A DNA stretch of 64,000 nt. Source: Gordionus sp. m RMFG-2023 (taxonomy: Eukaryota > Nematomorpha > Gordioida > Chordodea > Parachordodidae). Shown piece by piece: positions 1-12,441 of the stretch; position 1 is the first letter of the stretch; each line of letters starts with the position of its first letter. The translations under genes and the position numbers were made by a program. The stretch lies in NCBI RefSeq assembly GCF_954871325.1, contig NC_088775.1:14113561-14177560 (forward strand), written 5' to 3'. Below the pieces are notes generated by a model. It had not been told where the DNA came from and ran no database searches. It saw only the letters and a program-made list of their open reading frames with translations.

Positions 1-1886
1 TATTATACTTTCTTAAAATTTGCTAACTTTAAACAACTATTCCGAATTTCATATTTTGTCATTTATTAAATTTTGTCATTTATTAAATTTTGTCATTTAT
101 TATATTTTGCATACAAAATAAACAAGCATATAAATAATTAAAACAATATAAGATATTTAAAAATAATATTTTTTAATACAAAATCTATTTATTACAGTAT
201 AAAATATTTTCGATTGCTGATATAAAAAAATTTTGCGTCTAAAGAATTACAGTGATAAAAAAGGTTAATTAATTAATACATATGCATTCCTCAATTAATA
301 ATGGAAAAACCACATAAGGTTATAAAATTCTTAGCAAGTGCATTGACAAAAGGTCATGAAACTAATATAACTCTCTGTTACCATTTTAGACAATGTTTTA
401 TAGAATGGACTAATAAGGAAAAATTTATGGACCTTACCAAATCAACAATTCTTGAAAAAGAGAATATAAACGACCAATCCAAATCATCCTATATGGTGGT
501 TAGAGCTTTCTCTTAAATGATATGATGGAAGCTAGATAAGTAATCGATAAAATTATTGTGAGATATTAAATTTCCAAAAGATTATCTTCCATTTTTGATG
601 ATATATAAACTACAGTTGACCATTATTGCTTATCTAAAATATGCAATCATATGCTTTCAGCAGCTGTAGTAATAATCTTAAATTACATAGTCACACTAAA
701 AATAGATGCTGGTTAATTTGCAGTCATGGCCATGACACTCACGATGGTAACCCATATCAGAATTTATTATGTTAGATAAATTGATAAAACAAAAACACTA
801 AAAATCTTTAGATGAAATTATGCAAATATATTGAAGCCTTGAGTTATTTACACGGCAAGGATGCCAAATTAGTAATGAAGCATTTTGTAACTATAAAATA
901 AGAACCAGAGTGATATAATGAAAGCAATTAAGATTTTATATATTATTGTCGCACCACCTCTAGTTGGTATATTATATCTTAAAATAATAGTAGTTTGTAA
1001 TAATATCAAAAAATTCGTATTAAAAATTTAACCCAAAACTGTTTTTCAAAGAAGAAAAAATAGCTTTCCTTAAAACACTTAAAAATGGAGAAGAAAATAT
1101 ATATAATTTATTACATCCATTGTGGGATATATAATAATTTAAATATATAGATGGCGTTAAATAATTGAATGTAAATTATTACTTACATTTATTATCAAAA
1201 GCATTTATTAGTAGAATTTTAAAATAAACTGTAATATATTATATAATTGTCAAATACGTCTGTAAAAGTGACATTTTACTTAATATTTTATAAATAATTA
1301 TATATTATAGAGGATTATAAACTATATGTCTACTTTCTTTTTATAAACTAGTAGAAAGCCCGTCAAAAATGATGAAGAATGAGATTTTTATTCATTTTTT
1401 ACGATAGATGTCATGCCAGGTTCAAGCTCACAATGTTAGGAAGCATCCAAGATCTTTTAATAAAAGATTATATTTATTTAATTAGAGTTATATAATAATT
1501 TAAACCTTAAAAGTCAATTAAGCTTCAACGGTTAATGCTAAATTAATATTTAGTGAGTGATATTGATATATTTTTATCACAGAATTTGATTGCAAGCTAT
1601 CATAGGGAAAATTTAATTTATATGTATTAATCTAATAAAATAATTATAGTAGTATTCTTCTGATAAAAATTTAGATAGTCTTATTAATTTTTAAATAATA
1701 AAATTAAATCTATATATTACTCAATAGAATTATAAAGGAAATCGTTCAAGGGGCAATTAAAAAAATTTATTTAGTTCAAGGGGATATCAAGGAGCAATTA
1801 AAAAACATTTTTTTTGCTTCAACGGGCTATTCAAATTTTTCAGAAGGCTCGAGCCCCTGCGCCCCCCTTCCCTAGTGACGCTACTA
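1..1886 (-). mobile_element. hAT-like element, partial copy cut by window edge
   Basis: Read on the minus strand, this stretch matches 33626-35475 over most of its length, for example the blocks near 300-500 and 1740-1880. Its right end carries TAGTGACGCTACTA, a decayed form of the terminal repeat CAGTGGCGTCACTA that opens the full copy, followed inward by the same GC-rich block with GGCTCGAGCCCCTGC. The outer end lies beyond the window, so no target duplication can be checked. The open stretch at 301-516 has a stop in the matching part of the other copy and no family I recognise, so I do not call it a gene. A hAT assignment rests on the end sequence and on the 8 bp duplication of the full copy. 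Confidence 0.6.
51..101. repeat. Tandem repeat, three 17 bp units
   Basis: The unit AAATTTTGTCATTTATT occurs three times (first unit starts ATA). The matching place in the other copy of this element, near 35285-35310, has a single unit, so the array expanded in this copy. Confidence 0.8.
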
Positions 1887-3267
1887 TTTGACGCTAATTA
1901 TCTGGAGTTGAATTAATTTTGTCATCTTTTATCAGAGTAGATTTGGTAAATCTCAAAATATATACAAATTTATGGATATTATAAAGTGTCAGTCAGAAAT
2001 AAACCTATTTGGCTGATAGAGAATATAAGCCCCAGGGCTCTCTAACAGGTGGTAAAGTGAGGCAATCTATTTTAATTTATTTGAAATAATGATGATTATT
2101 ATTTCATCTGAACTTAATATTTTCACCATTAATTTTTATATTTCTTATATTTATTTTAGACTTATTTTGATTCATTATTCAATTAGAAATGTATTTATAA
2201 TGTTATAATATTTGAATATGAACCATTTCAAAAAAGAAAGTAAAAAGATAATGTAATTTCAGATATATAATTTATTTTCAAATATTAAATATAATATTTC
2301 AGACATCATAATTTAAATAGGAATGACATATAAATTGAATGGTTGTTAGCATTAGAAAGAGTAATCTAAAAATTAAACCGAGCATGTATAAAATCAAATT
2401 GTGTTAAAATGGCATAGGTGAATAAAATTTTTTTAATTGATTCATCATTAATTCAATTTAGATGCAAACCCCTTCCCCCTCCCAATCCCCCATCCCGCAA
2501 TTCAAAAAAATTGAATACACACCACTTATGTAGACAATGACCATCATGAAACTTGAACTTAGTGGGAGTTGACGAATCAGTCAAGTCCTAAGATAGATAT
2601 TTTTTACTTCAAAGGGGTTAGAAATAACTTTATTAGAATAAAAAAAAGAGTTGATATTTTTATTGATTCAATCAATTAAATTCGTTAGGAATTCGAGAGG
2701 AAATGAAATAATGGAAACATATTAGGGATGTGCTTCTTTTAAATTGTATATTAATTTTATTAAAATATTAATTTTTAGCCTCTGGTAATGGTGTTGATGA
2801 TGGAAAGTCAAATAATCCGTCCAATTTGGTTAATTAGTTGTTTATTTTATCATATCGTTCACTTTGAGGTCTTTCTTTTTTTTTCCAAAATGTATTAATT
2901 TTATAAAAATATTAATTAACTTTATCTATATATTACGTTTTATGCAAGGCTGAAAAAGTTTATTGAAGAAATGTGTAATATACTTAAAATTTTTTAAAAA
3001 TATATAAATTGTTTGTCGCATCATTAAGACTCAGTGACGGGTTAGCTTCCCGAAAGGTTTTGGAAATCTATAAGGCCAGAGATAAACAAAAATTATTTCA
3101 TTTCTTTAATATTTTCTAAATTTTGTTATGTATATGTCATAAAATTATTACCTATCACCTGCAACAAGACAAGAAAAGTTAAATAAGTGGCTGGTCAAAA
3201 TTTAAAAAATTTAGTGTATTCTAAAAACCATAGAAATAACTTTTCAAGATTCGACGATAAAATTTAA
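1887..3267. other. No gene recognised; upstream region of PDAP1
   Basis: A+T-rich sequence with a C-rich patch at 2468-2503. No open reading frame of note, no terminal repeats and no RNA gene seen. It would contain the promoter and 5' untranslated part of the gene starting at 3268, but I see no diagnostic promoter motif. Confidence 0.4.
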
Positions 3268-6245
3268 ATGTCTAGACGAGGAAGAGGTAGTAATATTAAA
3301 CGAATAGTTGCTATATATAGTAAACAAGCCCCAAAATATAGTCATAAAGGCAAAGCAAGATGTTTTACTGCTCCAGAAGAAATGCAACGTCAATTACAGC
3401 AAGCCAGAGTTGTAATAATTATCTAATTTATATATAATAATTGTTATATATATCTTACTCTGGGTATAGGTTTAATAAATTTTATTTACAATTTAAAAAA
3501 AAAATTATATTTGGAATTAAATGTTTATTACTTATCCTAATAGCCAGTAAATGGGGGGGGGGGTTCACCCCATCATAAAGCCTTTTCTTGTACCCCCCCC
3601 CCCGCCTCCCATCAATTTTTAATAAATGTTTACAATATATCACTACAAGAAAGAATTTGAAAGAAAAATGAGCAAAAGTTAATAACTTTAAATAATGACT
3701 AAATTTTATAAAATAATGTGAAGCCTCAAAATTAATTTTTATAAAAATCAAATATAAGGACCTAAAGATCTCTAATAAAGTTTAAGGGAAAAATAGTAAC
3801 CCCCCCCCCCTCCCATAAAAATCCTGTATGCCTTCTAAAGATAAATTTTTTTAGAATAAGTATTATATATATATTTAGCAAAGAGATGTAAGTCCATCAG
3901 CAGAAGAAGAAGTTGAAAAAATAAAATTATCTGATGCTAGTTCAAGTGAGGATGAAAATATTAAGGTTCTAAATTTTTACAATTATATTCATAAAAGTAA
4001 ATTACCATAGGGTAAGGCTAAAGGGGTTCAAGGTCTTATAGAAATAGAAAATTTAAACAGAGTACCCATTAGAGCTACTAAAAAACCAGAAGAATTGGAT
4101 CTCACAGCAAAAGTTCAATTATCACGAAAAGAAAGGTAAAACTTTAATATTAACTTTTTATCCACAATTGTTTGTTATTTTTTTATGTATTGGTATTTTT
4201 TTCTCATGAAAACAACCAAACTTTATTCTCTATATCAATATAAAAACAAAACGGATTAGGGAAATTTTGAAAGATAATTTTATTTAAAAAAAGGTATATT
4301 TTGAATATAAATACATGTCAATTGATAATATATTGAAATTTATACGAACATAACAATATAAATGCATTAAATATATTATTAAAAATATTTTAAAACAATA
4401 TTATTATATACAATGTTTAGAATTGCCTGTGAGATGAATATTTCATTCTTTCTCCAAAAGTGTCTCATGTCCACAAGTTTATGATGATTGATGTGACAAC
4501 AGGAACTAATTTAATAGTTTAACTCTGAATATTTGTCTATTTATTTTATTTCGGCCACTGAAATAAATTTTTATGGGTGTTAGATTTAGTGAATATGCCT
4601 GCACAAGTATATTCCCAAGATAGCGACCTTTGGAAAGTGGACAGAGTAATGGTTGGTGTCCATTTTCTTCAACTTTGATGTTTTGAAGAGAACTGGTTAA
4701 AGGAGGAACGATTACAACCAGAATGAATACATTTGATATTCTTAATTGTTCAGAAGATAGGTGTAGACCATGATTTTGGCTGGAGATAGCTTCAAGCCAT
4801 TCATAGCCACTGTCAAGGTTGATGTAGGTTTGATAATAGAAATATGAAATTTTCTTCAAACATGAAGAAGGGCAAAGGTAGATTGAAGATTTATTGGCAT
4901 CCCAGAAATCGATGGCAAAATTTAGGCATTATTGGGAAGAATAAATAGGTTAGATATTAAGCAGTCTGTAAAGATGAATACTGCTATTTTTATATTGTTA
5001 TATTTATATAAATTTAAATATATGATCAATTGACATATTGTTACTAATAAATGTAAAATATCTATAAAATTTAATTCCATACTAAATATCTACATAAAAA
5101 TTTTGAATAAAATATTTAAATACAAATACATTTATGAATACTCTTTGGAAATAGAATTTCTATAAGTGAGTATGAATACTTTTTAGTAAGGAAGTATTTT
5201 AAATAAAATAATAATAAATGGCTCAGTCATTACTCACAATACTTATTATAAAAATAATATTATTTTATTGAAAATTATGTAGTCATTTTATTACATCTGC
5301 AGTACAAACATTATATATACAGCAGTATTATAATTAATAAATTGCAAACATCACATATTGCACAAGTATATTAATATATTTCATACATATTTATTATACC
5401 AGATTCCCTTACTAATGACTTGTTAAGTATATGAAGGCATACTAATAATTTAAAATAAAATGAAATACATTTATAATACTACTAAGAGATAATTATTATC
5501 AGATGGAGTATAAAATTGGAGGATGAAAGTGTTTTTTTTAGTTAGCACAGTTTGGATTGTGCATTAACTTTATTATTTATTTTTGAAGAACTTTCTGTCT
5601 AATCTGGATAAATGACAGAGATTTGGTGCCTTTTCTAGTTAAAATATATTATAATAAGCAGCATAATATCTTATTAAAAAGATACTCAAAATTCACATCT
5701 TGTCTATCTTTTCTGTATCTATATCATATTTTACAAAAATAAAGGTTTTTCGTTCACTTTCGACTTCAGAATGCCAAACATTTTTATAAAATGTGATGAA
5801 ACAAATAAGATATTGTTTGTTTCTCTAACTCACATTACAAAATTAATATTTAATTAAATAAATTGTGGGTTTTACAGTTACATTTCAATTTATTACGAAG
5901 CAATTATTAAATGTATCTTATATTTATTTAAAATCATGGCCAATACAAGAATTTTTTTTACTTTTCACAAATAATTACTAAATACAGATGCGAAAAAGTA
6001 TTTGTGCCTACCCCTGACCACAAAATTTATAAAAATAATTAATAAAATTTCTATTTTATATTAATAACATAAACCTAAAATTTATGCCCTTAGGGAAGTT
6101 ATTGAAAAACAAAAAGCTGCTGAAAGATACGAACAACTCCACATACAAGGTAAAACTGAAGAAGCTAGAAAAGATTTGGAGAGATTAGCCATTATACGCC
6201 AGAAAAGAGAAGAAATAGCTTCAAAGAGATTGGCTGAAAAACAAG
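3268..6245 (+). CDS. PDAP1: PDAP1/HASPP28-type phosphoprotein, last exon not found
   Basis: Homologue of the 28 kDa heat- and acid-stable phosphoprotein (PDAP1), a small, highly charged cytoplasmic protein that binds PDGF in mammals and is casein kinase 2 and RNA associated; its precise role is unsettled. Exons: 3268-3411, 3879-3965, 4011-4135 and 6094-6245, with GT-AG borders and consistent phases (0, 0, 2). The residues run [20 protein letters not shown] (family start), an acidic serine patch ASSSEDEN, then [24 protein letters not shown], and finally [20 protein letters not shown] and [13 protein letters not shown], all in family order. The 169 residues seen compare with 181 in human, so about 10-20 C-terminal residues are missing. 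Reading on past 6245 meets a stop at 6296-6298 with no family likeness; a strong acceptor (TTTTTTTACAG) lies near 6741 but opens only about 12 unlike residues. The second intron is 45 nt; the third, 1958 nt, holds a retroelement fragment. Confidence 0.88.
3553..3603. repeat. Poly-G and poly-C runs in inverted order
   Basis: Eleven G (3553-3563) and eleven C (3593-3603) are separated by 29 nt inside the first PDAP1 intron, so the transcript could form an 11 bp G-C stem. Another run of eleven C lies at 3800-3810 in the same intron. Confidence 0.85.
4506..4880 (-). pseudogene. Fragment of reverse-transcriptase element, C-terminal domain
   Basis: On the minus strand an open stretch of 117 codons contains [17 protein letters not shown] followed by SSEQLRIS, then, after a loss of likeness, [20 protein letters not shown]. 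This follows the order seen at the end of the reverse-transcriptase element at 24.5-25.4 kb (EWLEALPSQ..., ELRVTIGFKLG, HSLNC...GRH). It lies antisense in the third intron of PDAP1. It is short and decayed. An unrelated short peptide is possible, but the two matching blocks in the right order make the assignment likely. Confidence 0.5.
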
Positions 6246-6298
6246 GTATTTACAGAGTATTAAGTTTATTTTCCAATATAATTATCACACGCTTGTAG

Positions 6299-7343
6299 AG
6301 ATACCAATTTACAGTCCAAGCCTAGGTATTAACCCTGAAATAATTGAACTGGGTTACGTTAATATTTTTATCAGCCGTGCCCGGGTTGGGCCTATATTTA
6401 AAAAATTAAAATATGACCAGGTAAGGGTACCTGGGCTGGTCCTGCAGGTCTCTTATTTTATCTTCATAAAATTTACAAATTAACATTAGAAGTAAGCAAA
6501 ATTTTTTATCATATAACATTCTATCTTATAAAAATATAGCTAAAAATAATTTTATTTGTTATTAATGTAATAATTAGTAAGGTGACAAGCTAAAATTGCC
6601 TTGTTGCACTGATCTCACTAATTTATCGTAAGTAGTCCTGTTGAGAACAACATAGTCTCAAAATCGTTAAATATGTTTTACTAAGACTAAATCTTTCATC
6701 CTTGCTCTTCAAATTAAGAAAATTTTGGGTACTTTTTTTACAGGGATCTTTAAAATTGGCCTATTTTCCCCATATTTATAACCACAATCTAAAATAACCT
6801 AAATATTTATTACAAAATTTGCTTAGAAAGGGTTTTTCGAGTATGATGATTATGAATCGGTAAGATATATTATGCATTCTAAAAAAATGATGTTGAAAAT
6901 TTCGTAACGTTTTATTCTAATTTCGTAAAAATCGAGACTAATCAATTTTAGACACATATTTAAAAGATAATACCCATATACCCGCTAATGCCGCAATTCA
7001 CGAATTTGATTTAATAGATATGTTGGATTTACGAATGCTAAGTATTACAGGGTTAAATTAAAAATTCCCGGTCTATGAGAAAAAAAATAATTATTTTTCA
7101 GCCTGACTGAGTTTTTATAAATCTACTAATGGATTTACCAATGATAAATTTTCCAGGGTTAAATTAAAAATTTCCGGTTTATTTTTCAACGAGTTTTTAT
7201 AATTTAATTATTTTAAATAATTTTGGCTCGATTTAATATTTATAGTTTCATTTCAAAAGGAAATCGAAAATATGAGACATTTATGAATGTTGAATGAGCA
7301 TCAGTGCCGTAGTCTTAAAATTGTCGGATTAAGCACAGAAATT
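6299..7343. other. Repeat-bearing non-coding stretch
   Basis: At about 6368-6454 there is a decayed MITE-like end with GTGCCCGGGTTGGGCC and TCCTGCAGGTCTCT, resembling the ends of the MITE at 43842-44009. At 7045-7205 a block beginning CAGGGTTAAATTAAAAAT is duplicated in tandem about 108 bp apart. No gene seen, apart from possible unspliced PDAP1 3' sequence. Confidence 0.4.
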
Positions 7344-8335
7344 AGGGCTGTACCAATATTAAATATAGGATCGGCGTCGATATTTAGCGTTTATAAAAAA
7401 TTTAAGTTTTGGCCGATATTTTTTAAAAGTCCGACCCGATATTTTTTATTGTTTTTGGTCATTTTATGATTGTATATATAATTTTTGTTTATTTTATAAA
7501 TAATTTTATAATAATAAATAAATGAAAGGAACAAAAATACACTTTATTTGTTGTAATGTTTAAAAAAAATATAGTTAAAAATACACTGTTTTTGTTATAT
7601 TATCCGCAACAAGAAAAGTATTTTAAAATATCTAACGAGTCACATTCAGCTAGTGTTGTTCAACGGCTATATTTAGCCAAGTTTTAAAAACCGTTAACTC
7701 TTAGCTAAAGTAAATTACTCAAGCTTAGTAATTTTTCCCGCAGGTAGCAGAAAGGTTTGAACTTTTATTGGCGAAATTTCGAGACTTAGGTTATAATATT
7801 TTGGCTAAAATCTTGATTTAGCATTTTTAAAAAAATCAAATGGCCAGCTGTTTAACAACATTACATTCACCCATAAACATTACAAATATTTTAAATATTA
7901 ACGTGTGGATAATTTAAAAAAATATGGGTTTTTTTAAATAGAAAATATATATATTTTTTTTTATGACATTGGTTCATAAATAGTTGGTAAAAAAAATCAA
8001 TATAAATAAGGCTATGCCTATTATAAATGTCGGATAGGATCGAGACCGATTTATAGCGTTTTTACATTTTTAAATACTGATCCGATCCGATATTTTGATC
8101 GGTTTGGTTATATTATGATTGTACATATAATTAAAATATTTTTATTTTATAATAATAAATTCGCAAAAGTAACCAGTTTAATTTATTAATGTTTAAATTT
8201 TTTTTATAAGATAGAATTTTGATTTTTTTTTGTTATATCTGCAACAAGAAAAAAGATTTTGAAATGTAACGAATTACATTAAGCTAGTTTTGTTGAATGG
8301 TTTGATTTAGCAGAATAAGGAACAAATCTAAATTT
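7344..8335. repeat. Direct duplication of a ~330 bp segment
   Basis: The segment 7344-7690 (GGCTGTACCAATATTAAA, then a long T-rich part, then TATCCGCAACAAGAAAAG) reappears at 8009-8335 (GGCTATGCCTATTATAAA ... TATCTGCAACAAGAAAAA). Both copies end with the first 30 or so bases of the MITE at 7651, suggesting the duplication included or followed that insertion. The copies are well diverged, so this is old. The GATCGG/GATCCGAT motifs near the start suggest an unassigned DNA element. Confidence 0.6.
7651..7863. mobile_element. hAT-type MITE, family TAGTGTTGTTAAA
   Basis: A 213 bp element with imperfect terminal inverted repeats (TAGTGTTGTTCAACGGC at the left, TAATGTTGTTAAACAGC read inward from the right). 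Flanks CATTCAGC (7643-7650) and CATTCACC (7864-7871) form an 8 bp duplication with one mismatch. No coding capacity. Confidence 0.8.
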
Positions 8336-8340
8336 TATAA

Positions 8341-9326
8341 TTTTTCAAGTTTGTTTTCTTTTAAATATATCTTAATTTTATTATTATTACCAATTTTTTA
8401 AAAAATAATTTTTGTACCAATATCTATTTTATTATATTTTTAAACAAACTTAATCAACTATAAGCTTTTACTTATTTTTTATAACGCTAATATTTTTTCA
8501 AAATTTTTGGGAAACTTTTAAAACTTAAATGAACCTACTTTGTAAAAATTTTAAAAACTCTAAGCGAACCGTAATATTTTTTCCCCTTATTTATACTCTT
8601 TATAAAAAAAGCTTAATTAATGTTTAAAATAATGGTTTACCGCCCAAAAAAGTTACAAATAGTTCACCATGCCCTTCATATATTATCGAAAATTTTCTCG
8701 AAAGAAAACTTTAAATTTTTACCACATTGACATGGTTTGCCCTACACAACTGCCTAGCATTCGCATAAACTACACATTCCTGCATATGCGTAGAAAAGCG
8801 AATAAAGCAATCATATTTTAAGTTTACGAATTTGATGTAGAAAATGTTAAAATAAGTTTTTAAAAATTCATTCTTTTTTTATGAATTGGAATTCACACAA
8901 TATTCGATAAATAAAAATATGGAAATAAAAAATCGTTTAATTTAACAAATATTTCCATGGTTTTTAGGGCGGGAGGGGAAGGGGGGTAGAGTTTACATTT
9001 TACAATTATGTTATTTCTTTTGGGATTTTCAATCTTTGGACATTTTACCTGTGCAATTTAATTTTGTTTTTATTCTCATGGTCAGAGCTGATAAACCCAT
9101 TTTATTTTTGGACATTTTACCTAGACAATTATCTTTTTATTTTTCTGGTCTTTAGCAGATAAATACATTTTATTTAAGAATATTGAGCAAATTGAAAAAA
9201 AATAATTCAGAGCTAGATTTTTTTTTACACACTTTTACAAATGCTTTTAAGCCTCACTTCCCTCTTTGTTCTAAATCATACCATTTTACCATGCCAATTT
9301 TTATTAAAAAATTTGATTGAGCTTGG
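8341..9326. other. No gene recognised
   Basis: A+T-rich, with a G-rich patch at 8970-8990 and two related ~85 bp blocks at about 9010-9160 that share GGACATTTTACCT. The open stretch beginning at 9241 runs straight through the MITE that follows and is not a gene. Confidence 0.4.
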
Positions 9327-9542
9327 TAGTGTTGTTAAACGACTCAATTTGAGCCCATTTTTAAAATTGGTTAACTCAATGTTTTATCCAGATAAGTATT
9401 ACTTAAGCCTCGAAATTTCCCTAATAGATGTTCAAATCTTTATGCCATCTATGAGCAAAATCTTAAGACTTGAAATAATGGCTAAAATATTGAGTTAGCC
9501 ATTTTTAAAAATAGGCTTAAAATAAGCTGTTTAACAACACTA
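9327..9542. mobile_element. hAT-type MITE, family TAGTGTTGTTAAA
   Basis: The best-preserved family member: 216 bp, termini TAGTGTTGTTAAACGACTC and, read inward from the right, TAGTGTTGTTAAACAGCTT. It is flanked by a perfect 8 bp duplication GAGCTTGG at 9319-9326 and 9543-9550. Confidence 0.93.
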
Positions 9543-10283
9543 GAGCTTGGTAATAAATAATTCTTAAAGGATGAGCAATTAATGATTTTTTAAAAATTTT
9601 ATCTAACTGCGTTTAGATTATTTTTGCAAATAAAATTTTTGGGTTGGGCTAAGCTAGTCCAATGTAAATTAAATTTTCAAGGCTTTACAAGCAGGCTCTG
9701 AAAGTAATATATTAAATGCTTTTTTTATATATAAATAGGATTTTTTTAGTATCAGAGATATTAATTTTTTGAAAATAAATATTTTTTTTAAATTAGTGCT
9801 TGATAGTAGCCTTATTTTTTTTAGAGATTTTCACTGTTTTATTGGCATTTTACGTGATACGTGATAAAGCGCATTCGCCCTCTCAACGTTGTAGGAACAA
9901 CAGAGCTACGCTAGGTTTTTCTCATTTCCATCTAATTGGATTAAGGTGGGGAAGAAAATATGAGAAACCTTTTACACGTTTGTGGGCAAGCCGTACGTAC
10001 TTGTACGCACAATAGTCCAAGGATTATCGTTTAAACGTCTATGGGCTGATTGAGAAAGGTACAGGGCCAAATAAGACAGCCCACACCCATACCTATATCT
10101 AATTATGATTGGATAGGGGAAGGCTGGTTTAAGTTAATGTTTAAAGATTCGCATTTAATAAAAAAATATGTTATTTAAATAAAAGAAAACTTGTACTCTT
10201 GAGGTGGCTGAGGGAGAGGAAGGGTATATTTGTGGGTAAGGGTGAAGTAACGGATAGGGGATATCATCTCAGGTACCCAGATT

Positions 10284-12441
10284 TTACCTTAAGAAGCTTT
10301 TGATAGATTTTTTATTTTTGTTTAGTCTGGTGAACTGTTTCCAGTTTAAGTTCAGGCCAGCAACGTCTTTCAATACCCGGTGGAGCCTTAATGTTTTGTA
10401 TCTGCTGTATGATTTACCTTTACAGGTAAAAAGCCAAGTTAAAGCATCATGAACCAAATTGCAGTTGGGGTGTCTCAGAATGTGCGCTAAGAAATTAATT
10501 CGTTTTTTCTTTAGTATGATATGGAAAGGAATATGTTTTGATTGTTTCCATAACCTTTCGTTCGATATTAGTCTGGGGTAGAAAATGCCGTTAATTATTC
10601 TTAAACACTTGTTGATAAACGTTTGACATTTCCTATTATCAGCTTTGCTTATTTCCCATGTTACACAGCCATATAATAGAATGGTAATCACAGTGGAATT
10701 AAAGATACGTAGTCGTGTGAAGGCAGGTATCTCCCTTGTCTTCCATAACTTAAAGTACTTGTAAAAAGCTACCTTAGCTTTTTGTATTCTTATCCTGAGT
10801 TCTTCTTTACAGCCCCCTCTATTATCTAGGGTAATTCCTAGATATTTTATTTGGGTAACCACCTTAATCACCTCAGACCCAACATCGATACTTTCTATGG
10901 GAGACGTGTGTCTTGCTAACATAATCATGGTTTTCTTGAAGTTTATTTCTAGCCCGACTTTCGAGCTCATCAATTTCAACAAATGAATAAGATTGGAGGT
11001 TTCCTCTAAATCCTTGGTGATGATTACCACATCATCGGCGTATGATATAATCCTGTTCTCTAGATTGTACTTATTCGGATATAAGTTTAGTTCCAGCAGG
11101 TTTGCAGCGTCTAAAGTATCTTTTAAAATCTTATTCATAACTAGGTTGAAGAGGATTGGCGAGAGAACACAGCCTTGTTTCACTCCTTTTTTTTATCCTA
11201 AACGGTGGAGAGATTTTATTGTTTATTCTGCATGAGGTAAGCAAATTGTTATAATGGTGCCGTAATATCTTGATTATGTTTGTGTCAACCCCAACTTCTG
11301 ATAAAATCTTCCAAAGCGCATCATGATTAACATTATCAAACGCCTGTTTAAAATCGATAAAAGTGAAAAAGAAAGGTAGTCTATATCTATCACATTTTTG
11401 AATGATGATTTTAAGAGCAATAAAAGACTCCATAATGTTTTTGCCTGGGCGATAGGCGCAGATATACTTGGCGAAGAGGTTTTGCGATGTTTGTAAAATG
11501 CGAAACTTGTGGAGGATCATAAATATTTTAGAAGCAGTAGAGGTGAGTGCTATTGCCCTGTTATCTCCAAATTTAGTTGGATTTGAAATTTTAGGAAAGT
11601 TGCAGAGGGTGGATAGATTCCAGTCCTTCGGTGTCACCCCTGTGGACCAAATTTTATTAAAGATGATTTGCAGGAAACGTGGTACTGCCTCTGATGTTGC
11701 TTTAAGATGCTCACCAGTAATATTGTCTGGGCCAGGAGCTTTGTGATTCCTAAGTTTTTTAAGTGCAGAAGAAATTTCGGTTAGTGAGAACTGAGAGGTA
11801 TATTGAGGTGTGGCTTGGAAATCAGATAGTACGCTTGTCGGTTTCCTGGATTCGAAGATCCTCATGTAGTGGTCCGTCCAGAGCGCCAATTGATCATCCT
11901 GGTCGATTATAACTTTGTTATTTTCCAATCGAATGGAAGGGAGTTTTTTGAAAATTTTGCATTTGCAAAAATATTTGAGTTTGCTGTAGGCATCAAAAAG
12001 CCTGTTTCCTCTCATATCTGCATCAATCTCGTGTGCTTTCCTGACCGTAAAAATTTTTCTGTCACTTCTAAGCAATCTCTATATAGATTTCCACAATTCT
12101 TTATCAAAGTGGCCTTTTAAACGGAGCTTTTCAATTTTTATCATAGTAGTGGTGGATATCCATTCATTCCTTCCGAGAGAGTTGTTTCTTGCTAATACCT
12201 TGCTTGCCTCATGAATGTCACATTTTAAGATCATCCAGCATTCTTCCACTGTTTTAGCCTTGGATATGCTTTCAAAAATTGTAGCCTTCTCACATAGTCT
12301 GCGCTCAAAAAGTTCTCTGATCTCTGGAATTTGTAAGTAATTAATATTTCGCCATCGGAGTGTAGCAGGCTGGTTGAGAATGTTATTTGATCTGATTGAG
12401 GTACCCCATAAATTCTTCACCAAAATCTTTACTTTGATCAT
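10284..12441 (-). pseudogene. LINE copy A reverse transcriptase, broken
   Basis: Reverse transcriptase of the LINE, read in three overlapping frames (12441-12079, 12075-11131, 11183-10284), hence at least two frameshifts. Blocks in order: LRNHKAPGPDNITGEHLK, NFPKISNPTKFGDNRAIALT, FTFIDFKQAFDNVNHDALW (first catalytic Asp), KQGCVLSPILFN, ISYADDVVIIT (YADD catalytic pair), IKYLGITLDN and ILLYGC, then FINKCLRIINGIFYPRLIS. The C-terminal part after the thumb matches RTE-like and related LINEs. Copy B carries the same blocks; the two differ by few substitutions, so both are young. Confidence 0.9.

Noticed and set aside
301-516. 71-codon open stretch, possible gene
   Set aside because: It lies in a repeat with an inverted copy near 34.9-35.1 kb in which the same stretch is interrupted; no protein family recognised.
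9241-9498. 85-codon open stretch
   Set aside because: It runs across the border of a MITE whose ends and target duplication are clear.
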